Source: Erythrobacter donghaensis (GTDB lineage: Bacteria; Pseudomonadota; Alphaproteobacteria; Sphingomonadales; Sphingomonadaceae). From it: a DNA stretch of 15,364 nucleotides. The translations under genes were made by a program, and so were the position numbers. Location: positions 1 through 15,364 of the forward strand of contig NZ_LSJS01000042.1 in the NCBI RefSeq assembly GCF_001557325.1. The letters are read 5' to 3'. Positions 1 to 6,002 of the stretch are shown piece after piece; position 1 is the stretch's first letter; each line of letters starts with the position of its first letter. The notes under the pieces are model-generated. The model had not been told where the DNA came from. It ran no database searches and saw only the letters and a list, made by a program, of their open reading frames with translations.

Positions 1-1355
1 AGGTTGGTGCGCTGGGCGATGGTCTGGATCAGCTCGACGATCTGGCCGACCTCCTGCGCGCTGGCGGCGAGCGCGCCGATGGTGGTGTCGGCCTTGCGCG
101 CCGAGACGCTGGCCTCGCGCGCAAGCTCGGCCGAGGAGGCCGCCTGACGGCTGATCTCGCCGATCGACATCGCGAATTCGTCGCTCGCGGCGGCGGCAGC
201 GGCAGCGCCGAGATTGGCTTCCTGCATCGCGCTCGCGGCCTCGCCGGTGCGGCTGCTGGCATCCTCGGCGGTGTTCGCCATCAGCGCCGCGGTCGATTGC
301 AGCTGGCTGGAGGCGGCGACCACCCCGGTGACGACCTCGCCGACGGTGCGTTCGAACTGGTCGGCGATCCCGGCGATCATGCGCTCGCGTTCGCGCCGCG
401 CTTCCTCGGCGACGACCTGCTGGCGGGCGTGTTCGTCGAGCTCGGCCTTGGCCCGCGTCTCGCGTTCGCGGCTGAGCTTTTCGAGCCTGAGGCCTGCGCG
501 GTGGAAGATCTCGGTGGCGCGCGCCATCTCGCCGATTTCGTCGCCGCGGTCCTTGCCGCTGATCGCGACATCGCGCGTCCCGGCGGCGATCGCGGTCATC
601 TGCCGGGCCATCGCCTTGAGCGTGGCCCCGACAGTGCGGTTGAAATAGCGCTGCGCGAACACGGTGACGAGCGTCAGGATCGTGGCGAGGCCGATCCACA
701 TCACCATCAGGCGCGAAATCAGCGCCGCGCCGTCATCGGCCATCGCGGCCGCTTCCTTCCCGAGCGCCCCGGTCAGGCCCTCGGCGGCTTCGAGCACCGC
801 GCTGCTGGTAGCGGTGATCTCGGCGGCCTGGCGCTGGCGCATGGCATTGTCGGCGGCGCCGGGGGCATAGGCGGTGACCTGGCGATCGAGATCCTCGATC
901 CCGGCGCGGATAAGCGCGAGCCGATCCTGTTCGACCATGCCCGCATCGCGCCCGCGTTCGGCGAGCGCGGCGGCGCTCGCGGCGGCGCGGTCGAGCGCCT
1001 CGCGGGCGGTGCGGGCGCGGCCGGTGTCGCCGTCGGCGACCAGCAGTTCGGCGTGGCGCTGGCCCTCGCTCAGCTGCACCAGCAGGCGTTCGGCCTTGAG
1101 CGCGGCATCGTGGGTGTTGCGAATATGTTCGGCGCGCTGGCCGAGCTCGATATAGCCCGCCACCACGAACAGCCCCGCCAGCAGCGCGAAGGCGAGGTTC
1201 ACGGTGAAGAACAGCGTGATCTTGCCGCCGATCGAAAGCTGCGCGAACCAGCGCTGCCAGTCGCCGAACCGGGAGCCGGGCGCCGCGCTCGCCGCAGGCT
1301 GCTGCCCGGCGGTTTCGGCGTCGAGGTTTAGGGCGATGTCCTGAAGCGCGCTCAT
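1..1355 (-). CDS. Methyl-accepting chemotaxis protein (C-terminus outside window)
   Basis: This is a transmembrane chemoreceptor that would sense a periplasmic signal and control CheA through CheW at the inner membrane. About 451 codons are visible. A first membrane helix lies near residues 45-70 (ITLFFTVNLAFALLAGLFVV). A helical, Ala/Glu/Arg-rich periplasmic sensing region follows to about residue 213, then a second membrane helix near 215-234 (LMVMWIGLATILTLVTVF). A HAMP linker spans about 235-285, with DEIGEMA near 271, and then the start of the coiled-coil signalling domain. The gene leaves the window just after IAQRTNL, immediately before the expected hairpin tip. The ATG overlaps the stop of the GGDEF-EAL gene by four bases (ATGA), and AAGGA lies about 12 nt upstream. 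The receptor is the last visible gene of the che operon. The sensing domain matches nothing I recognise, so the ligand is unknown. The family call is secure. Confidence 0.93.
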   Translation of the reverse strand, partial: MSALQDIALNLDAETAGQQPAASAAPGSRFGDWQRWFAQLSIGGKITLFFTVNLAFALLAGLFVVAGYIELGQRAEHIRNTHDAALKAERLLVQLSEGQRHAELLVADGDTGRARTAREALDRAAASAAALAERGRDAGMVEQDRLALIRAGIEDLDRQVTAYAPGAADNAMRQRQAAEITATSSAVLEAAEGLTGALGKEAAAMADDGAALISRLMVMWIGLATILTLVTVFAQRYFNRTVGATLKAMARQMTAIAAGTRDVAISGKDRGDEIGEMARATEIFHRAGLRLEKLSRERETRAKAELDEHARQQVVAEEARRERERMIAGIADQFERTVGEVVTGVVAASSQLQSTAALMANTAEDASSRTGEAASAMQEANLGAAAAAAASDEFAMSIGEISRQAASSAELAREASVSARKADTTIGALAASAQEVGQIVELIQTIAQRTN

Positions 1356-2872
1356 GCGGCCATTCCGTCCTTGGTGTGGGCGTTCTGTTCGGCGATCAGC
1401 CGGTCGATCTCGGCCGCGGGCACGGCGCGGTGATAGAGCCAGCCCTGGATCTGGTCGGCCCCGGCAAGGCGCACCAGTTCGGCCTGTTCCTCGGTCTCGA
1501 CCCCCTCGGCCGTGACCCCCATGTCGAGGGCGCGGGCGAGCGCGATCGAGGACAGCATCATCGCCCGGCTGCCGTCATCGACCCCGGCGAGTTCGACGAG
1601 GCTGCGGTCGAGCTTCAGCTTCTCGAAGCGGAAGCGCCGCAGGAAGCCGATCGAGGCATAGCCGGTGCCGAAGTCGTCGAGCACGATGCGCACGCCGAAG
1701 CTGCGGATCACGTCGAGGGTGCGTTCGGCGACCACCGGGTCGAGCACGAGGCAGGTCTCGGTCACTTCAAGCTCGAGCCGGTGCGGCGGGAAGCCGGTTT
1801 CCTCCAGCACCTCGCCCAGCTTGATCGGGAATTCGGCGTTGCGCAGCTGCGCGGCGGAGATGTTGACCGACAGGGTGATGTCGCCCCAGCGGTTCGCATC
1901 GCACACCGCCTGACGCAGCACCCACACGCCCAGCGGATTGATGAGCCCCGAATCCTGGGCCACGGGAATGAAGATGTTGGGGGTCAGCGGATCGCGCTCC
2001 GGGCCGCGGTTCCAGCGCAGCAGCGCCTCGACCGCGACGATGCGCTTGTCATTGGCATCGACCAGCGGCTGGTAGGCGAGGCTGAATTCGCCCGCGGCGA
2101 TCCCGGTGCGGATCTCGTCCTCGATCTCGCGCACGCGCTCGCGGCGGCGGTCGAAGCTCTCGTTGAACCAGGTGCAGCGCATCTTGCCGCCGCGCTTGGA
2201 CATGTCCATCGCGACGTCCGCGCGGCGCAGCATTTCCGAGGAGGGGATGCGCAGGTCCGCGGTCGAGCGGGCAAGGCCGATGCTCGCGCCGACCGCGATG
2301 TGGCGCCCGCCCAGGGTCAGCGGGGTGCCGAGCTTCTCGAGCAGCGCGCGGCACATTCCCTCGAGGATCGTGCCCGCGACCTTGCCCGACATCACCGCCG
2401 CGAATTCGTCGCCGCCGAGGCGGTAGCAGGTCACTTCCTTGCCGCACGTCTCGCGCAGCACCTTCCCGCACAGTTCGATCAGCTGGTCGCCGACCGCGTG
2501 GCCATAGTGGTCGTTGACCTGCTTGAAGCTGTCGAGATCGATCATCGCCAGCGCCACCTCGTCATCGCCCTGCGACAGGAATCTGACGTCCTCGTGCAGC
2601 GCATGGCGGTTGGGCATGCCGGTCAGCGAATCGACATGGGCGCGCTGTTCGAGCCCGCGAATCGTCGCGATCCCGCTGCGTCCGAGGAAGAACAGCGTGG
2701 CGGCATAGATGAGGATCGCGGTGATCAGCATCGGCGAGTGCGAGATCACGGTCCAGCGCCCGCTCAGACCGATGGCAAAGCCGAGGCTCCCCGTCAGGGC
2801 GCTCGCCACCCCGATCGGGATGAGCACCAGCCCGACCGGGGAGAGGTGCAGGGGTTTCTTGGCCGTGAACAA
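1352..2872 (-). CDS. Membrane GGDEF-EAL cyclic-di-GMP signalling protein
   Basis: This 506-residue inner-membrane protein has both a diguanylate cyclase and a cyclic-di-GMP phosphodiesterase domain. Two membrane helices lie at about residues 12-36 and 46-64 with a very short loop between them, so there is no sizeable periplasmic sensor. The GGDEF domain keeps its signature at 153-157 (RLGGDEFAAVM), but the RxxD inhibitory site expected just upstream is absent (GKEV at 144-147). The EAL domain looks catalytically complete: EAL at 282-284, N337, E369 in LELEVTET, DDFGTGYAS from 399, and AEGVET at 455-460. A purely structural role is therefore unlikely, and phosphodiesterase or dual activity is inferred. 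The start is a TTG with GGGAAG about 9 nt upstream; no in-frame ATG exists between the preceding stop and this point, so the exact start is uncertain. The gene follows cheR by 117 nt and overlaps the receptor start by four bases, placing cyclic-di-GMP control in the chemotaxis operon. Confidence 0.92.
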   Translation of the reverse strand: MFTAKKPLHLSPVGLVLIPIGVASALTGSLGFAIGLSGRWTVISHSPMLITAILIYAATLFFLGRSGIATIRGLEQRAHVDSLTGMPNRHALHEDVRFLSQGDDEVALAMIDLDSFKQVNDHYGHAVGDQLIELCGKVLRETCGKEVTCYRLGGDEFAAVMSGKVAGTILEGMCRALLEKLGTPLTLGGRHIAVGASIGLARSTADLRIPSSEMLRRADVAMDMSKRGGKMRCTWFNESFDRRRERVREIEDEIRTGIAAGEFSLAYQPLVDANDKRIVAVEALLRWNRGPERDPLTPNIFIPVAQDSGLINPLGVWVLRQAVCDANRWGDITLSVNISAAQLRNAEFPIKLGEVLEETGFPPHRLELEVTETCLVLDPVVAERTLDVIRSFGVRIVLDDFGTGYASIGFLRRFRFEKLKLDRSLVELAGVDDGSRAMMLSSIALARALDMGVTAEGVETEEQAELVRLAGADQIQGWLYHRAVPAAEIDRLIAEQNAHTKDGMAA

Positions 2873-2965
2873 GAACAGAGCTTCCCGATAGGCGCGCTTG
2901 GCTTCGCGCTGTTGCGCCTTCGTCCTAAACAGAAGCGGCTAAGGAAGGGTAAAGCGATGGCACCG

Positions 2966-2986
2966 CGGCGCGGCGAAATCGCGCCG
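2966..2986 (-). other. GC-rich stem-loop just after cheR
   Basis: A perfect 7-bp inverted repeat (CGGCGCG at 2966-2972 and CGCGCCG at 2980-2986, loop of 7) begins a few bases after the cheR stop, inside the 117-nt gap before the GGDEF-EAL gene. There is no run of T after it on the minus strand, so it is not a standard intrinsic terminator. It may trim, stabilise or attenuate the operon message; this is inference. Confidence 0.4.
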
Positions 2987-2989
2987 GGT

Positions 2990-3856
2990 TCAGGCGATCT
3001 TGCGGATCGCGGCAGCGGCGGGGTTCGCGGCGGGCTCGAAGAAGCTCGCGCGGCGCTGGGCCGGCACGAAACGATCGGTGTTGCCGACCACGGTCTCGCC
3101 CGCGCCGAGCATCAGGAAGCCATCGGGCATGACCGCGCGCGCGAGGCGCTCGAAGGCGGCTTGGCGCACCTGGCGGTCGAAATAGAGCAGCACGTTGCGG
3201 CACAGCACAAGATCGAAAGGCTGGCGTGCCGGGTGCGGCGCGCTGAGCAGGTTGCCCTGCACGAAGCGCACCATGCCCCGCACCTCGCCGCGCACCTGCC
3301 AGCCGCGCGGGGTCTCGTCGAAGTGGCGCAGCATCTGGGTGACGCCGAGGCCGCGCTGCACCTCGAACTGGCTGTAGATGCCGCTGCGTGCCGCGTGGAT
3401 CGCGCGGTGCGAGACATCGGTGCCGATGATGTCGATCGTCCAGCCGTGCCAGCGCTCGGCCTGTTCGGCGAACAGCATCGCGAGCGAATAGACCTCCTGG
3501 CCGGTCGAGCAGCCCGCCGACCAGATCGACAGCCGCCGCGTGTCGCGCCGCCGCTGGGCGAGCTCGGGCAGGATCTCGCCGGGCAGCTGGTCGAAGGTCG
3601 GCTTGTCGCGGAAGAAATAGGTCTCGTTGTTGAGCAGCGCCTCGACCACCTCCTGCGCGAGGTCGGTGCCCTCGGGCCCGCCCGGGGGCGCGGCGAGCAG
3701 GCACACCAGCTGATCGACATTGGAGATGCCGTGCTGGCGGAAGATCCCCGCGAGCGCCGAATTGACGCGCCAGCGGCGGCTTTCGGTCAGGTGCTGACCG
3801 GTGCGCGCTTCGAGCAGATCGGCGATGATCTGGTGGGAGGCTTCGCTCGCTTCCAT
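2990..3856 (-). CDS. cheR: Chemotaxis protein methyltransferase CheR
   Basis: CheR uses S-adenosylmethionine to methylate glutamates on chemoreceptor signalling helices and so drives adaptation in the cytoplasm. The product is 288 residues, normal for the family. The N-terminal helical domain is followed by NETYFFR at 77-83, the CheR-specific motif near the active site. Then come the SAM-binding loop IWSAGCSTGQEVYSLAM at 111-127, the acidic GTDVSHRAI at 145-153, and the CRNVLLYF motif at 219-226. There is no C-terminal TPR extension. I chose the ATG at 3856 because it lies 11 nt after the cheB stop and opens directly into the expected N-terminal helix; the open frame runs further upstream, but that part overlaps cheB and reads as Arg-rich noise. 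No strong ribosome site is visible, which fits coupling to cheB. It pairs functionally with the methylesterase encoded just upstream. Confidence 0.95.
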   Translation of the reverse strand: MEASEASHQIIADLLEARTGQHLTESRRWRVNSALAGIFRQHGISNVDQLVCLLAAPPGGPEGTDLAQEVVEALLNNETYFFRDKPTFDQLPGEILPELAQRRRDTRRLSIWSAGCSTGQEVYSLAMLFAEQAERWHGWTIDIIGTDVSHRAIHAARSGIYSQFEVQRGLGVTQMLRHFDETPRGWQVRGEVRGMVRFVQGNLLSAPHPARQPFDLVLCRNVLLYFDRQVRQAAFERLARAVMPDGFLMLGAGETVVGNTDRFVPAQRRASFFEPAANPAAAAIRKIA

Positions 3857-3867
3857 CGACCGGGCGA

Positions 3868-5121
3868 CTATTTCAGCGCTGCGGCGGGAAGGGCGGCGGC
3901 GGCCCGTGCGGGCGGGGTCGCGCCGACCTGTGCCATCACCGCATCGCCGATCCGTTCGGGCGCGGCGACGAGGCTCGCGAGCCCGGCGCGCGAGACGGCG
4001 CCGGGCATGCCCCACACCGCGCTGGTATCGGCGTCCTGCGCATAGATCGTGCCCCCCGCATCGACGAGGGCAGCCGCGCCGAGCACCCCGTCGCGGCCCA
4101 TGCCCGACAGGATCACGCCGAGCGCACGGCCCTCGCAGGCCTCGGCCAGGCTCGCCAGCATCGGATCGACCGAGGGGATGCAGCCGCTCGGCTGGGGTTC
4201 GGTGCTGATCCGGGTCATCAGCCCGCCCGAACCCTTGCGGCGGATCACGACATGGCCGTGGCCGGGCGCGATCACGATCCGGCCCGGGGTGAGCATCAGA
4301 CCCTCGGCGGCAATGTCGGCGGGACGCCCGCAGGCGGCCTCGATCTGGCGCGCGAACACCGGCATGAAGCTGGCGGGAAGGTGCTGGGTGATGACCAGCG
4401 GCAGATCGAAATCGGGCGCGAGACGCCGCAGCATCAGGCCCAGGGCATGGATGCCGCCGGTCGAGGCGCCGATCGCGACCACCTCGGGGCGGCGGATGCG
4501 GCGGACGGGGGCGGGGCGCACGAAGGAGGGCGTCGTCCCGGCGGCACCGGGCGCGGGCGGCGCCTCGGGATCGGCGAGCGCGGTGCCGGCGCGCGATCCG
4601 AGCGCGCGGATCTTGCCGAGCAGTGCAGCGCGGTAATCCTCGGTGAACCCGCCCGGACGCGGCTTCTGCAGCGTGTCGGCGGCGCCCATCTGGAGCGCCG
4701 AGAGCGTGTGTTCGGCCCCGTCGACCGTCAGCGAGGAGACCACCAGCACCTGCGGGCGGCCGGGGGTGGCAAGGATCGCGGGCAGCGCGCCGAGCCCGCC
4801 GATGCCAGGCATCTCGAGATCGAGCAGCACCACATCGGCAGGGGCCTCGGCGAGCTGGGCGATCGCGCGCTCCGCGCTCGATGCGGTGCCCGCGATCGCC
4901 AGTGCGGGGTCGCTTTCGACCATGCGCTTGAAGATCGTGCGCACCGTCAGCGAATCGTCTACGATCATCACCCGGATCGCGCCCGGATCGGCTCCGGAAT
5001 CGGCCCCGGGCTCGGCAGGTCGATCGGCAGCGGGATTGCCGCCGGGGGCGGAGCCTGCGGCGGCGCGACCCGCGCGCCCGGCGTCAGGCTCGCGCGGCGG
5101 CAGGGATGCGGTGCGGTTCAC
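3868..5121 (-). CDS. cheB: Chemotaxis protein-glutamate methylesterase CheB
   Basis: CheB removes methyl groups from, and deamidates, chemoreceptors; it is activated by phosphotransfer from CheA. The 417-residue product has a receiver domain from about residue 48 to 170, with D55/D56 in the acidic pocket, phospho-acceptor D101 in LLDLEMPG and K153 in LQKP. A proline-rich linker leads to the catalytic domain from about 213. The catalytic triad is visible: S220 in GASTGG, H247 in TQHLP and D344 in GMGRDG. The start is a GTG whose bases overlap the cheY stop (GTGA), with no obvious ribosome site, suggesting coupling. This start gives an unusual extension of about 48 residues, rich in Pro, Ala, Gly and Asp, before the receiver; a later start cannot be excluded. 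It is encoded directly before cheR, its opposing enzyme. Confidence 0.95.
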   Translation of the reverse strand: MNRTASLPPREPDAGRAGRAAAGSAPGGNPAADRPAEPGADSGADPGAIRVMIVDDSLTVRTIFKRMVESDPALAIAGTASSAERAIAQLAEAPADVVLLDLEMPGIGGLGALPAILATPGRPQVLVVSSLTVDGAEHTLSALQMGAADTLQKPRPGGFTEDYRAALLGKIRALGSRAGTALADPEAPPAPGAAGTTPSFVRPAPVRRIRRPEVVAIGASTGGIHALGLMLRRLAPDFDLPLVITQHLPASFMPVFARQIEAACGRPADIAAEGLMLTPGRIVIAPGHGHVVIRRKGSGGLMTRISTEPQPSGCIPSVDPMLASLAEACEGRALGVILSGMGRDGVLGAAALVDAGGTIYAQDADTSAVWGMPGAVSRAGLASLVAAPERIGDAVMAQVGATPPARAAAALPAAALK

Positions 5122-5483
5122 GCAAACCCGACAAGCTGCAACTTGATCTGCAGCGTCTCGTGGTCGAAGGGCTTCATCACATATTCGTCCGCCCCGGCCT
5201 GGATCGCCTGGCGGATGTGCGCGACGTCGTTCTCGGTGGTGCAGAACACCACCTTGGGCTTGTCGCCACCCGGGCGCTGGCGCAGCGCGACGAGGAATTC
5301 GATCCCCGTCATCACCGGCATGTTCCAGTCAAGCAGCACCACATCGGGCATGGCCGCATCGCAGGCGTCCAATGCCATCTTGCCGTTCTCGGCCTCCTCC
5401 ACGGCGAATCCGAGCGTCTCGAGAATATGTCTCGAAACCTTGCGGATGACGCGGGAATCATCGACGATGAGACAAGTTTTCAT
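5118..5483 (-). CDS. cheY: CheY-type single-domain response regulator
   Basis: This 121-residue protein is a stand-alone receiver, the size expected for CheY, which carries phosphate from CheA to the flagellar motor switch or acts as a phosphate sink. All signature residues are present: D8 and D9 in LIVDDS, phospho-acceptor D52 in LLDWNMP, T82 in VVFCTTE and K104 in VMKPF. No output domain follows. The ATG has a clear AGGAA ribosome site five bases upstream, unlike its neighbours, so it can be translated independently; a 54-nt gap separates it from cheW. Its stop overlaps the cheB GTG. It is the only CheY in the window. The sequence does not show whether it talks to the motor or to another output such as the GGDEF-EAL protein. 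Confidence 0.93.
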   Translation of the reverse strand: MKTCLIVDDSRVIRKVSRHILETLGFAVEEAENGKMALDACDAAMPDVVLLDWNMPVMTGIEFLVALRQRPGGDKPKVVFCTTENDVAHIRQAIQAGADEYVMKPFDHETLQIKLQLVGFA

Positions 5484-5488
5484 GGGCG

Positions 5489-5493
5489 TTCCT
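5489..5493 (-). promoter_or_regulatory. Ribosome binding site of cheY
   Basis: AGGAA on the minus strand, five bases before the ATG at 5483. It fixes the cheY start and is the strongest Shine-Dalgarno sequence within the che operon. cheW, cheB and cheR lack one this good and appear to rely on overlap or close spacing. Confidence 0.7.
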
Positions 5494-5537
5494 GCGAATG
5501 ATGCCGCGAAACTAAGGCCAATTTGGTAAGGATTGGA

Positions 5538-6002
5538 TTAAGCTGCCGCCTCGATTTCGGCGCGATGCGCCTCGGGCCCGGCGAGCAGGGCCGGAAGATC
5601 GATCAGCAGCGCGGGGCCGGCCATGGTCTCGATCATCCCGCTTGCGACCCGCGACCATTCCGCGCCGAAGCCGCCGGGCACCTGCCCGGCCTCGCCCGCG
5701 GCGGTGGTGATGTCTTCGATCCCGTCGACCAGCAGCGCGTAGGAATGGCCGCCCTCGGTGACCACGGCAGCGCGGTGGTCGGTGGGCCAGTCGCCCGCCG
5801 CGGCGCCCGCAAATCCCAGCGCGCGGCGGCAGTCGATCACGGTCAGTGCCTGGCTGCGCAGCGCGGTGATGCCGGCGATCCAGGCCGGCGCGCGCGGGAT
5901 CGGGGTGATCGCCCCGGTCTCGATCACCGAGCGCACGTCGAGCGCCGAGAGGGCGCAGCGGCGGCCGGCGATCTGGAGGATGACGAGCAGCTTTTCGGTC
6001 AT
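5538..6002 (-). CDS. cheW: Chemotaxis coupling protein CheW
   Basis: CheW is the cytoplasmic adaptor that links receptors to the P5 domain of CheA in receptor arrays. The 154-residue product is a single CheW domain of normal length. The receptor- and kinase-contact region is recognisable as IPRAPAWIAGITALRSQAL followed by VIDCRRALG at 55-63, and a second subdomain carries SYALLVDGIEDI at 87-98. The usual IRG...PVIDL pattern is slightly altered: a serine-glutamine pair replaces the common arginine-glycine turn. I chose the ATG at 6002 because it overlaps the cheA stop by four bases (ATGA) and starts exactly at the domain. The open frame extends upstream in cheA territory but has no sense there. 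It sits between the kinase and cheY in the operon. Confidence 0.93.
   Translation of the reverse strand: MTEKLLVILQIAGRRCALSALDVRSVIETGAITPIPRAPAWIAGITALRSQALTVIDCRRALGFAGAAAGDWPTDHRAAVVTEGGHSYALLVDGIEDITTAAGEAGQVPGGFGAEWSRVASGMIETMAGPALLIDLPALLAGPEAHRAEIEAAA

Noticed and set aside
1376..4045. Very long plus-strand open frame opposite the GGDEF-EAL and cheR genes
   Set aside because: It is antisense to well-supported genes, its translation is rich in His, Arg, Ala and Asp without domains, and such shadow frames are common in GC-rich DNA.
5518..5536. CCAAT/ATTGG inverted repeat between cheW and cheY
   Set aside because: A five-base stem with a nine-base loop is too weak to call a regulatory site.
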